Origin: Desulfosporosinus hippei DSM 8344
Lineage (GTDB): Bacteria; Bacillota; Desulfitobacteriia; Desulfitobacteriales; Desulfitobacteriaceae
DNA: 64,000 nucleotides
Direction of reading: 5' to 3'
Assembly (NCBI RefSeq): GCF_900100785.1
Contig: NZ_FNCP01000010.1
Location: 87,646 to 151,645 of the forward strand
Below are positions 19,766-27,404 of the stretch, one piece after another. Position numbers and translations under genes: made by a program. The notes below the pieces were generated by a model. The model saw only the letters and a list, made by a program, of their open reading frames with translations, ran no database searches and was not told the DNA's origin. The number at the start of each line of letters is the position of its first letter. Position 1 is the stretch's first letter.

Positions 19766-20620
19766 CTAATAAGGCCACGGATGGAATGTTAATCCAAACG
19801 CGCCTGCTCCAACATGTGTAGCGATGACAGGACCTGCCTCAAACAAACGAACTTCATGCTCTGGATAACGTTCCTTAAGTTCGTTAAGCAATATTACCCC
19901 TTCATCAGGTATATTGACATGCATTACACAAATCCTATAGCGTTTTCCTGAAGATAAAGCTCGTATCAATTCGTCTAGTACACATTGCCATGCCCTGGAA
20001 CGGGAACGAACTTTGTCAAAAACATCAATATGAGCACTATCATTAAAGTAGAGAATCGGCTTTATCTGAAGTAAAGTCCCAACCAATGCAGCTGCTCCAC
20101 CAATTCGACCACCTTTTCTAAGGTTATCCAAAGTATTGACTATAAAATACAACTCTGTTTCATGTACAAGGCTTTTTAAACGCTCCATAATTTCAATAAC
20201 ACTAAGACCCTGTTGGGCCCATTCAGCAGCAGCCCAGGCTAAAACACCCAGTCCTAAAGCCGATGATCTAGAATCAAAGATATGAATATCTGACTTAGAA
20301 GCTAACTCTTTTGCCATTTGAGCTGAATGGATAGTGCCACTGATGGCCGAAGAAATATGAATACTTATGATATCTTCGACACCCTCTGCAAACATCGCTT
20401 CATAAGCTTCTAAAAACTTGCCAACAGAAGGTTGAGATGTTGTTGATAGACCAGATATCCGACTTAACTTTTCGAAATAAACACGATTGCTTAATTCTGT
20501 TTCAGGATATGTTTCATCCCCAATATTTACATTAAGGGGTACAACGCAAATCTGAAATTGATCTAAGATATCCTTTGATAAATATCCCGTAGAGTCCATG
20601 ACAATCCCTATTTTCCTCAA
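19766..20620 (-). CDS. DegV-family fatty-acid-binding protein
   Basis: This 284-residue soluble protein belongs to the DegV family, which binds fatty acids and in Firmicutes supplies acyl chains to the FakA kinase. The N-terminal IGIVMDSTGYLSKD, the SGLSTTSQPS loop that contacts the carboxylate, the SIHISSAISGTIHSA segment and the C-terminal HVGAGAFGLTF are typical. Translation most likely starts at TTG (20620), 9-10 bases after AAGGAG. No fakA-like gene is adjacent. A second DegV protein is encoded at 36796-37668, so the cell has at least two with perhaps different chain preferences. Confidence 0.85.
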   Translation of the reverse strand: MRKIGIVMDSTGYLSKDILDQFQICVVPLNVNIGDETYPETELSNRVYFEKLSRISGLSTTSQPSVGKFLEAYEAMFAEGVEDIISIHISSAISGTIHSAQMAKELASKSDIHIFDSRSSALGLGVLAWAAAEWAQQGLSVIEIMERLKSLVHETELYFIVNTLDNLRKGGRIGGAAALVGTLLQIKPILYFNDSAHIDVFDKVRSRSRAWQCVLDELIRALSSGKRYRICVMHVNIPDEGVILLNELKERYPEHEVRLFEAGPVIATHVGAGAFGLTFHPWPY

Positions 20621-20905
20621 ATCTTTTCTCTCCTTATGTATAAACCATTGGAAACATCTGTATTTATTGCTTGACTAAAGTATATCTTAAAATAATAGGT
20701 GTAGCAATCTCAACTCATAATTAATAACCTAACATATTCCATTTCAAAGCTTATATTTAACAGTTTTGGAAATAGTGGTAACGCTATGCTATAGAGGTAT
20801 TCTATTATATAAGGATGAATTAATCAATGAATTGTCATTCATTTAATTGTGTATTGCTTGAAGTTTCAGTTTTTTCAGTAACTTAAACAGTTTTATAAAA
20901 TAATG
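20621..20905. other. Intergenic stretch before tRNA-Pro
   Basis: I see no open frame with a ribosome binding site here. It separates the minus-strand degV gene from the plus-strand tRNA and should contain the degV promoter, which I could not place. Confidence 0.4.
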
Positions 20906-20934
20906 TTGACAGATAGAATTTCATTTGTTAAGAT
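20906..20934 (+). promoter_or_regulatory. Sigma-A promoter for tRNA-Pro
   Basis: A consensus -35 box TTGACA (20906-20911) and a -10 box TAAGAT (20929-20934) are separated by 17 bases. The predicted start is about 14 bases before the mature tRNA. Confidence 0.8.
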
Positions 20935-20954
20935 GATAATCGTTCTTAAAAAGT

Positions 20955-21031
20955 CGGGGCGTAGCGCAGTTTGGTAGCGCGCTTGGTTCGGGACCAAGAG
21001 GCCGCAGGTTCGAATCCTGTCGCCCCGACCA
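20955..21031 (+). tRNA. tRNA-Pro (anticodon CGG)
   Basis: The 77 bases fold into a full cloverleaf. The acceptor stem CGGGGCG pairs with CGCCCCG, the D-arm lies around GCGC..GCGC, the anticodon stem CTTGG/CCAAG holds the loop TTCGGGA, and the T-arm GCAGG-TTCGAAT-CCTGT is standard. The anticodon CGG reads CCG codons for proline. The terminal CCA is encoded. It is a single tRNA, not part of a cluster, and is not interrupted by any mobile element. Confidence 0.95.
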
Positions 21032-21092
21032 TCTATTTTTTCAATTCAATTAAAAATAATACTCTTAATTAAAATATTTATTTTTAATACTC

Positions 21093-21135
21093 ATAGGGGA
21101 TTTGATAAAAACATAGTTTTTGTCAAGTCTCCTAT
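21093..21135 (+). terminator. Long stem-loop downstream of tRNA-Pro
   Basis: Arms of about 20 bp (ATAGGGGATTTGATAAAAAC pairing with GTTTTTGTCAAGTCTCCTAT, with two G-T pairs) enclose a three-base loop. It lies 60 bases after the tRNA and may terminate its transcript, although the T-run after it is poor. Confidence 0.5.
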
Positions 21136-21483
21136 TTGTCGCTTAAACCATAATACAAGATTTTAATAACTCACTATTTTAATGTGCATCTTAAAGTACT
21201 TTTGATCTTTAAACTAGTTAAACTTAATTATTTAAATTGCTACTAAATATCTACTTAAGATCTCTTTATTCTAGAACTTCTCAAAGCACAAAATTTATAA
21301 CTATTCATTGCAAATTTGCAAATAGTTATTATATTTTAAATATTACACATATTTAATTTTACTTAGATTAGATAAATAGCAGAATGTTTTACCTATCACT
21401 GTTATAGAGGATATAAAGGGTATATACTATAGAAGAATACTGTAGCCTATCTATCTATATTTATATATAAGGAGTCGTTAATC
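21136..21483. other. Very AT-rich intergenic stretch
   Basis: No coding frame is visible. It includes a small palindrome, TTGCAAATTTGCAA, around 21309 and presumably the promoter of the acetyltransferase gene at 21484. Confidence 0.4.
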
Positions 21484-22023
21484 ATGCTACATGGTTTAAA
21501 AACTTCAGTGCGACCGGTTGAGGAAGATGACATTGATGAAATATACCAATGGTATAATGATCAAGAAGTCAATCTGTGGTCTACAGGTGCATGGCCTTTG
21601 AATACTCTCTTAAATAAAGAGCAGTTATCGATTAAATTCCTTGACGGTTCCTCTGATGGTTACAGGTATTCTATACTTGATGAAAATAATTATCTTATTG
21701 GAACAATTGGTTTTAAGGAGCTTAATATACCCAGTCGATCAACGACCCTCTTCGTTGTGATCGGTAATAAATCCTTTTGGGGAAAAGGTTATGGTACTGA
21801 TGCCTTGATCGTATTTGCACGATATCTTTTCACGCAATGGAACTTACACAGAATCTCGTTGGATACTTGGGATGGCAATCTCAGAGCTATTAAGGCCTAC
21901 GAAAAAGTCGGATTTAAAATTGAAGGTCGTCTACGCGAAGCACGCTATGTATTAGGAAGCTATCATGACGCTATTCTAATGGGCTTGTTAAAAAGTGAGT
22001 TTTTAGTTATGCATGGTAACTAA
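21484..22023 (+). CDS. GNAT-family N-acetyltransferase (RimJ/RimL-like)
   Basis: This 179-residue enzyme would transfer an acetyl group from acetyl-CoA to an amine, in the RimJ/RimL branch of the GNAT fold. The N-terminal VRPVEEDDIDEIYQWYND segment, the central IGTIGFKEL strand and the acetyl-CoA-binding GKGYGTDAL loop are clear, followed by RISLDTWDGNLRAIKAYEKVGFKIEG in the usual order. The substrate could be a ribosomal protein N-terminus, another protein or a small molecule. ATAAGGAG lies upstream of the ATG. It stands alone between the tRNA and the riboflavin operon. Confidence 0.85.
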   Translation: MLHGLKTSVRPVEEDDIDEIYQWYNDQEVNLWSTGAWPLNTLLNKEQLSIKFLDGSSDGYRYSILDENNYLIGTIGFKELNIPSRSTTLFVVIGNKSFWGKGYGTDALIVFARYLFTQWNLHRISLDTWDGNLRAIKAYEKVGFKIEGRLREARYVLGSYHDAILMGLLKSEFLVMHGN

Positions 22024-22092
22024 AGAAAATTGTTAAGAGGGTTGCTAAAATCAGAGGCGTGGAGTAAACTATAATAAATTCAATAATCGTAA

Positions 22093-22203
22093 TACTCCTC
22101 TGGGGTTGGGTGAGATTCCCTACCGGCGGTAAAGCCCGCGAGCCTTATGGCAGATCTGGTGTAATTCCAGGGCCGACAGTATAGTCTGGATGAGAAGAGG
22201 AAC
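22093..22203 (+). promoter_or_regulatory. FMN riboswitch (RFN element)
   Basis: The leader of the riboflavin operon carries the conserved RFN blocks in order: GGGTGAGATTCCC, TACCGGCGGTAAAGCCCGCG, a GCAGATCTGGTG/CCAGGGCCGACAG pair and TATAGTCTGGATG. The terminal arms CTCCTCT and AGAAGAGG close the domain. Binding of FMN should favour the terminator just downstream and shut off rib gene expression. Confidence 0.95.
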
Positions 22204-22247
22204 AGTCTAATTGCGTACATACGCTTTATTTGAGCTGTATCTTATTC

Positions 22248-22280
22248 AACACCTAGAGGAAGAGGTGTTTTTTTTGTTTT
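22248..22280 (+). terminator. Riboswitch-controlled terminator
   Basis: AACACCT pairs with AGGTGTT around an eight-base loop, followed by a T-run interrupted only once. It sits 45 bases after the FMN aptamer and before ribD, the standard place for a transcriptional attenuator. Confidence 0.85.
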
Positions 22281-22341
22281 TCCCCCCTTAATTTTTAAGG
22301 TTTTGGAGACACTAAATGAAATATTAAGAAAGGAAATTTCC

Positions 22342-23460
22342 ATGCAAAAAGTAAGTTCTTCAACTTCCGGTGACGAACAGTTTATGAGAAGAGCTCTTGA
22401 ACTAGCAGCCAAAGCGATGGGCAGAACCAACCCTAACCCCTTAGTCGGCTGTGTTTTAGTTAAAGATAACCAAATTATCGGAGAAGGTTTTCATCATAAG
22501 GCAGGAACTCCTCATGCTGAAGTCCACGCTCTATTAGCCGCAGGAGATCAAGCAAATGGTGCAACGGCTTACGTAACCTTGGAGCCATGTTCCCACTTTG
22601 GCCGAACGCCGCCCTGTGCTGACGCCTTAATTCATGCCAAAATCAAACGAGTTGTTGTTGCTATGATGGATCCAAATCCACTGGTCGCCGGTCAAGGTCT
22701 TGACCGACTGCGCGAGGCAGGTATTCAAGTTGATTTAGGATTAATGAATCAAGAAGCACAACGTCTCAACGAAGTATTTATAAAAGCTATCACTACAGGC
22801 CTCCCTTTTGTTATTTATAAATCGGCAATGACTTTAGATGGGAAAATCGCTACAGAAACCGGAGACTCTCGTTGGATAAGTAACGAAGCCTCGAGAAATT
22901 TTGCTCATCAACTTCGTAATTGCTGCGATGTTATTTTAGTAGGAAGTGAAACTGTCCATAAAGATAACCCCGCTCTTACATGTCGTAGTCTAAACGGAAA
23001 GGATCCTATCAGATTAATAATAGACGGCAGCTTACGTATTAATGAAAATGCAAAAGTTCTAACTTCTTCTCCTGTCAGTCACTGTATAATAGCCACTACA
23101 TTGTCAGCCTCGAAAGAAAAAATTAAACGTCTTGACTCTCTACCTCGCGTAGATGTGTGGCAATACGATACCGAACGTTATGTCCCCTTAAATAAGCTTA
23201 TGCGAGATCTGGTACGAAACGGCTGGACATGTGTTCTTCTTGAGGGTGGCGGCGACTTAGCGGGTGCAATGCTGCAAGAGAATTTGGTCGACAAAGTAGA
23301 ATTGTTTATCGCACCTAAACTGGTTGGAGGCAATGGGCCTTCTCCCCTCACAGGTCTTCATATTGAACGCATGGCTGAGGCCATAAATCTCAATGACCTT
23401 AGTGTTGATATGTCCACTGGCGACTTGCATGTTACAGGGTATATCCAACCAAAAGTTTGA
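22342..23460 (+). CDS. ribD: Bifunctional riboflavin deaminase/reductase
   Basis: This 372-residue enzyme catalyses the second and third steps of riboflavin synthesis: deamination of the GTP-derived pyrimidine and NADPH reduction of its ribose. The N-terminal deaminase domain (about 1-145) has the zinc site HAEVHAL and LEPCSHFGRTPPC. The C-terminal reductase domain (about 150-370) contains KSAMTLDGKIAT, GSETVHKDNPALTCR and LLEGGGDLAGAML. The ATG at 22342, preceded by AAAGGAAA, was chosen; an in-frame TTG 39 bases upstream lacks a site. It is the first gene under FMN riboswitch control. Confidence 0.93.
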   Translation: MQKVSSSTSGDEQFMRRALELAAKAMGRTNPNPLVGCVLVKDNQIIGEGFHHKAGTPHAEVHALLAAGDQANGATAYVTLEPCSHFGRTPPCADALIHAKIKRVVVAMMDPNPLVAGQGLDRLREAGIQVDLGLMNQEAQRLNEVFIKAITTGLPFVIYKSAMTLDGKIATETGDSRWISNEASRNFAHQLRNCCDVILVGSETVHKDNPALTCRSLNGKDPIRLIIDGSLRINENAKVLTSSPVSHCIIATTLSASKEKIKRLDSLPRVDVWQYDTERYVPLNKLMRDLVRNGWTCVLLEGGGDLAGAMLQENLVDKVELFIAPKLVGGNGPSPLTGLHIERMAEAINLNDLSVDMSTGDLHVTGYIQPKV

Positions 23461-23480
23461 TGGTTAGGGAGGATATTGAT

Positions 23481-24134
23481 GTGTTTACCGGTATTGTAGA
23501 AGAACTAGGCATCGTCCGTGGTCTTCGACTTTTGCCTGATTCTGGTCAACTTACGCTTGAAGGTACTAAAGTACTGAATGGCACTCAGATTGGTGATAGC
23601 ATTGCTGTCAATGGTGTCTGCTTAACTGTTATTCATCTTAACAGCCATGAATTTACCGTAGATGTAATGGCTGAAACCCTGGCAAAAACCAATTTAGCTG
23701 ATTTAAAAAGTGGCAGTCGTGTTAATTTAGAAAGAGCCTTACAGCTTCAAACACGGTTAGGTGGACATCTAGTTAGCGGGCATGTAGATGGAGTCGGCAG
23801 CATTCGTCGAATTGTCCCATGGGGAATCGCACAAGTCTATGAAATCAATGCTCCGCCTGCACTTCTCTCATTTATGCTCCCTAAGGGTTCAATTGCTATT
23901 GATGGGATTTCTCTAACAATAATCGATGTAGAAGCAGACTATTTCACAGTTTCACTTATTCCACATACTTCTAAAGAAACAACTCTAGGGATAAAAGGAA
24001 TTGGTGCCGGTGTTAACCTTGAGACAGACTTGATTGGAAAATACGTTGCTCGTTTTATGGGCCTAAACACTAACCAAAGCACTAAGAAGCCAGACCTTTC
24101 GCTGGGTTTTTTAGCAGAGCATGGATTTATTTAA
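23481..24134 (+). CDS. ribE: Riboflavin synthase alpha chain
   Basis: This 217-residue enzyme converts two molecules of 6,7-dimethyl-8-ribityllumazine into riboflavin plus a pyrimidine. It is made of two homologous beta-barrel halves, each showing the family repeat: [13 protein letters not shown] in the first and [13 protein letters not shown] in the second. Translation starts at GTG (23481), eight bases after AGGGAGG, giving the family's classic N-terminus [10 protein letters not shown]. An in-frame ATG at 23457 would add eight unrelated residues. It lies 20 bases after ribD and before ribBA. Confidence 0.93.
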   Translation: MFTGIVEELGIVRGLRLLPDSGQLTLEGTKVLNGTQIGDSIAVNGVCLTVIHLNSHEFTVDVMAETLAKTNLADLKSGSRVNLERALQLQTRLGGHLVSGHVDGVGSIRRIVPWGIAQVYEINAPPALLSFMLPKGSIAIDGISLTIIDVEADYFTVSLIPHTSKETTLGIKGIGAGVNLETDLIGKYVARFMGLNTNQSTKKPDLSLGFLAEHGFI

Positions 24135-24168
24135 GAATATACTTATTTGAAAGTAAGGAGTGAGTGCT

Positions 24169-25371
24169 ATGTCATTTAATACAATTGAAGAGGCTTTAGA
24201 GGATATACGTCTAGGAAAAATGGTAGTTATGGTTGATGATGAGGATCGTGAAAATGAAGGGGATCTAGTCATGGCCGCTGAAATGGCTACTCCTGAAGCA
24301 ATTAATTTTATGGCTACCTATGGACGAGGGTTAATATGTGTTCCGTTGACAAAAGATCGAATACACTCCCTCCAGCTAGAGCAGATGGTTAATAATAATA
24401 CAGATCCTCATGGTACAGCTTTTACTGTAAGTGTTGATGCAATAACTAGCTCCACGGGGATCTCTGCTTTCGAAAGAGCCGAGACCGTTAAAGTTCTAGT
24501 GAATCCTCACAGCAAACCCAGCGACCTACAACGTCCAGGTCACATCTTCCCACTTCAAGCTCGTGAAGGAGGAGTACTGGCTCGTGCTGGTCACACAGAA
24601 GGCTCTGTTGATCTGGCTCGTCTCGCCGGTCTTCAGCCTGCTGGTCTAATCTGTGAGATTATGAATGAAGACGGTTCAATGGCCAGAGTACCTGACCTTC
24701 AATTATTTGTGAAAAAACATAATCTTAAATTGATTACTTTAAAAGATCTTATCAGCTATCGACGCCAGTCCGAAAAACTAATTGAAAAAGTTGAGAGTAT
24801 TCAGCTTCCTACCGGATTCGGTGAATTCCGTGCCGTAGGATACCTGAGCATCTTAGATAACGAAGAACATATCGCCTTAGTTAAGGGGACTGTCGATGAT
24901 GGGCAGCCAGTTCTTGTCCGAGTACATTCTGAATGTTTGACTGGGGATGTTTTCCATTCTAAGCGGTGTGATTGCGGTGATCAATTGGCCGCAGCTATGG
25001 AAGAAATCGAACAGGAAGGTCGCGGCGTTCTGCTCTATATGCGCCAAGAGGGTCGCGGTATAGGTTTGTTAAATAAATTAAGAGCTTACAAGCTTCAGGA
25101 AGAAGGAAAAGACACCGTCGAAGCAAATCTAGCCTTAGGTTTTCCGGAAGATTTGCGTGACTATGGTGTCGGTGCTCAAATTTTAGCGGATCTTGGAATT
25201 TCCAAAGTTCGCTTAATGACTAATAATCCTCGCAAAATTGTTGGTTTAGAAGGTTATGGTTTAAATGTTGTAGAACGGGTGCCTTTAGAAATTTCAAGTA
25301 AACCAGAAAACACCAAATACCTTTGTACTAAAAAACAAAAAATGGGCCATTTTTTATCAGAAGTACGTTAG
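24169..25371 (+). CDS. ribBA: Bifunctional DHBP synthase / GTP cyclohydrolase II
   Basis: This 400-residue fusion makes both precursors of lumazine: 3,4-dihydroxy-2-butanone-4-phosphate from ribulose-5-phosphate, and the pyrimidine from GTP. The N-terminal domain (about 1-200) shows [11 protein letters not shown] and [16 protein letters not shown]. The C-terminal cyclohydrolase domain has the zinc site in [18 protein letters not shown] and the [11 protein letters not shown] motif. The ATG at 24169 has AAGGAG eight bases upstream; a GTG nine bases earlier overlaps that site. It is third in the rib operon. Confidence 0.93.
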   Translation: MSFNTIEEALEDIRLGKMVVMVDDEDRENEGDLVMAAEMATPEAINFMATYGRGLICVPLTKDRIHSLQLEQMVNNNTDPHGTAFTVSVDAITSSTGISAFERAETVKVLVNPHSKPSDLQRPGHIFPLQAREGGVLARAGHTEGSVDLARLAGLQPAGLICEIMNEDGSMARVPDLQLFVKKHNLKLITLKDLISYRRQSEKLIEKVESIQLPTGFGEFRAVGYLSILDNEEHIALVKGTVDDGQPVLVRVHSECLTGDVFHSKRCDCGDQLAAAMEEIEQEGRGVLLYMRQEGRGIGLLNKLRAYKLQEEGKDTVEANLALGFPEDLRDYGVGAQILADLGISKVRLMTNNPRKIVGLEGYGLNVVERVPLEISSKPENTKYLCTKKQKMGHFLSEVR

Positions 25372-25437
25372 TACTTAAATTATTAATAGTAAAGTCTAGT
25401 CTATGCTCTTGATGGTACAGAAAGGATGATATTTATT

Positions 25438-25899
25438 ATGAAGACTTATGAAGGAAACCTTATCGCTCAAGGATTGAAAATCGCAATTATCGCTGCACGT
25501 TTTAACGAGTTTATAACTGGCAAATTAGTTAGTGGAGCCATTGACGGCTTACACCGCCACGGTGCTCTGGAAAGTGACATTGAAATTGCTTGGGTTCCCG
25601 GAGCATTTGAAATTCCTTTAGTTGCTCAGAAAATGGCACTATCTAAAAAGTATGATGCAGTCATCTGCTTAGGTGCAGTGATTCGTGGAGCTACTCCACA
25701 TTTTGATCTTGTTAGTAATGAAGTTAGTAAAGGAATTGCTCAAGTCGGCTTACAAACCGGGGTACCGATAATTTTTGGAGTTATAGCAACAGATAGCATT
25801 GAACAAGCTATTGAACGGGCAGGAACAAAAGCAGGCAACAAAGGCTTCGATGCAGCTATGACTGCCATTGAAACTGTAAATTTGTTAAAATCCTTTTAA
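25438..25899 (+). CDS. ribH: 6,7-dimethyl-8-ribityllumazine synthase
   Basis: This 153-residue enzyme condenses the pyrimidine and butanone phosphate made by RibD and RibBA into lumazine, the substrate of RibE. It assembles into icosahedral or pentameric shells in many bacteria. The substrate-site motifs [26 protein letters not shown] and [24 protein letters not shown] are in order. The ATG at 25438, after AAAGGATG, is preferred over an ATG twelve bases upstream. It closes the four-gene riboflavin operon. Confidence 0.93.
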   Translation: MKTYEGNLIAQGLKIAIIAARFNEFITGKLVSGAIDGLHRHGALESDIEIAWVPGAFEIPLVAQKMALSKKYDAVICLGAVIRGATPHFDLVSNEVSKGIAQVGLQTGVPIIFGVIATDSIEQAIERAGTKAGNKGFDAAMTAIETVNLLKSF

Positions 25900-25968
25900 C
25901 AAATCTTATAACATAGACTGCTTCAAGTATTCTATTGGCAAATCATGGAGTATTGTCCACTAAATTGT

Positions 25969-26029
25969 CCTTGTCAAATCGCATTAACTTTATTAAACTC
26001 TGATAGATGAGTGCAATTTATTGACAAGG
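25969..26029 (+). promoter_or_regulatory. Long-range hairpin that overlaps the sigma-factor ribosome binding site
   Basis: CCTTGTCAA (25969-25977) is complementary to TTGACAAGG (26021-26029), with additional partial pairing inside (TCGCA with TGCAA). The 3' arm overlaps AAGGAG at 26026-26031, the only ribosome binding site before the ATG at 26043. Folding could hide it from ribosomes. Confidence 0.45.
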
Positions 26030-26042
26030 AGTTGAGAGCGCC

Positions 26043-26663
26043 ATGACTTCGAACATTTGCAACCAGAATAAGGAGACTGCCATGCTTGAAGCAGCGCGCT
26101 CCGGCAATAAAGATGCTTTAAATGAGCTTATACTTTATTATGAACCAGAAATTCGTATGATTGCAGCAAAATATTATTTACCTCGGGCAGATTATGAGGA
26201 TTTATTACAAGAGGGCAGAATTGCTATTTATCGAGCAATAATGTCTTATGACCAAGATACTACTATTCCCTTTCTTCATTTTTTAAGAATGGTCATAAAA
26301 CGCAAACTAATTGATAGCCTACGTAAGTATACACGCCAAAAACACTCTAATCTTAATGATGCTTTTTCTCTAAATAATGCAATTTCCGAGTCTGATGAAA
26401 CAAGTTTTTTGGAGTTATTGCCCAATGCTGAAGACCCTGCTTCAATGGTTATCGCCAATGATGAAGTCAATTCAATGATTGATGATCTAAATAAAAATAT
26501 GTCTAATTTAGAACGTTTAGTGTTTGAACACTATTTTATACAGGGATTCAAACAGCGTGAAGTATCAAAGAATTTAGGACTTCATCCAAAATCGTTAGAT
26601 AATGCTATTCAACGTATTCGTCATAAGACAGCTCTTTATCGTTCACGCAAAGTTGCTGGCTAA
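26043..26663 (+). CDS. SigH-like sigma-70 family RNA polymerase sigma factor
   Basis: This 206-residue sigma factor resembles sporulation/competence factor SigH. Region 2 (about residues 20-90) shows RSGNKDALNELIL, the core-binding ADYEDLLQEGRIAIYRAI helix and the -10 recognition SLRKYTRQKH. Region 4 (about 145-200) has NLERLVFEHYFIQGFKQREVSKNLGLHPKSLDNAIQRIRHK. Regions 1 and 3 are missing or reduced, as in SigH. Whether it is the orthologue of SigH or a paralogue is not decidable here. It is a single gene with its own terminator. Confidence 0.8.
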   Translation: MTSNICNQNKETAMLEAARSGNKDALNELILYYEPEIRMIAAKYYLPRADYEDLLQEGRIAIYRAIMSYDQDTTIPFLHFLRMVIKRKLIDSLRKYTRQKHSNLNDAFSLNNAISESDETSFLELLPNAEDPASMVIANDEVNSMIDDLNKNMSNLERLVFEHYFIQGFKQREVSKNLGLHPKSLDNAIQRIRHKTALYRSRKVAG

Positions 26664-26671
26664 ATATAAAA

Positions 26672-26716
26672 GCAAAATAAAGAACCGGGAATTTTTTGAT
26701 TCCCGGTTCTTTATTT
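26672..26716. terminator. Bidirectional terminator between the sigma factor and the small helical proteins
   Basis: AAAGAACCGGGAAT pairs perfectly with ATTCCCGGTTCTTT around a short T-rich loop, with A-rich 5' and T-rich 3' flanks. It serves the convergent genes on both sides. Confidence 0.85.
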
Positions 26717-26724
26717 TACGCTTA

Positions 26725-26922
26725 CTAAGCAATTCCACCACTTTGGCTAATTAATTTGCTGACTTTACTATGGGCATTAGTTGCTTCATTAGCTAAACGT
26801 AAGTATATGTCTCTTAAATTTGCATGATGTGCACGTGTAGCCAATGTCATGTAACCCATTGCAGCAGCCGCAGCGTCTTTTTCATAATCATATAACATAT
26901 CTAAATCCGAAAATTGACTCAT
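26725..26922 (-). CDS. Small ferritin-like/CotF-like helical protein A
   Basis: This 65-residue protein is predicted to be two helices rich in Ala, His and Leu (DMLYDYEKDAAAAAMGYM and LRDIYLRLANEATNAHSKV), similar to half of the ferritin-like bundle of CotF-type spore coat proteins. It has a strong AAGGAGGGA site before the ATG. It follows a 69-residue neighbour of similar design after 17 bases, so the two are probably co-translated and may form a mixed four-helix bundle. Function in the spore coat is inferred from the resemblance only. Confidence 0.7.
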   Translation of the reverse strand: MSQFSDLDMLYDYEKDAAAAAMGYMTLATRAHHANLRDIYLRLANEATNAHSKVSKLISQSGGIA

Positions 26923-26939
26923 AATAAATCCCTCCTTTT

Positions 26940-27149
26940 CTATTGAAGTTCTACCATTCCTTTTTTAAAATAACCAACTACATCCTCTAAGCCTTTAGCC
27001 TGTTCTTTAAAAAAACCCTTAACTGCAGCGTCTTTTGCCATTTCATTATACATCTGACACTTTTTCATGGCGGTTTCATTTTCAATTAAACTTCTGGTTA
27101 ACATGCCTCGGTCAAGGACTTTCTTTACTTCCATATCACTTAGTTGCAT
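26940..27149 (-). CDS. Small ferritin-like/CotF-like helical protein B
   Basis: This 69-residue protein forms two predicted amphipathic helices (VKKVLDRGMLTRSLIENETAMKK and AVKGFFKEQAKGLEDVVGYFKKG). It has an AAAGGAGGGA site before its ATG. It is the first gene of a two-gene unit with the 65-residue protein downstream. The pairing of two short helical hairpins suggests they assemble together. Relation to spore coat CotF-type proteins is a pattern impression and should be treated as tentative. Confidence 0.7.
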   Translation of the reverse strand: MQLSDMEVKKVLDRGMLTRSLIENETAMKKCQMYNEMAKDAAVKGFFKEQAKGLEDVVGYFKKGMVELQ

Positions 27150-27340
27150 CTAAATCCCTCCTTTTAAAAAACTAGTTTACATAACAGTCTCAGGATGTGT
27201 AAATATGCAATAAATTATTCGCAGTTCAAACAAATAACTCAAACTTTTTGAAAAAACCTGCTTACTAGACATGTAGTCAGGCTAATGAATATTTAGCATG
27301 ATAAAGGATCAATTTAAATAAAACGAATCCTCCAAAGATT

Positions 27341-27378
27341 AAAGGCAGAACTCCTTGTTTACAAGAGTTCTGCCTTTT
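27341..27378. terminator. Bidirectional terminator after the UbiD gene
   Basis: AAAGGCAGAACTC and GAGTTCTGCCTTTT form a 13-bp stem around a short loop that contains further partial pairing. T-runs follow on either strand. It lies between the small helical proteins and the ubiD gene. Confidence 0.8.
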
Positions 27379-27404
27379 AGCTTCGAGTAAGTTTTTGGAC
27401 TTAA

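Noticed and set aside
22085..22300. Possibility that the rib leader is a different riboswitch
   Set aside because: All conserved RFN blocks are present in order and the downstream genes are ribD-ribE-ribBA-ribH, so FMN is the only reasonable ligand.
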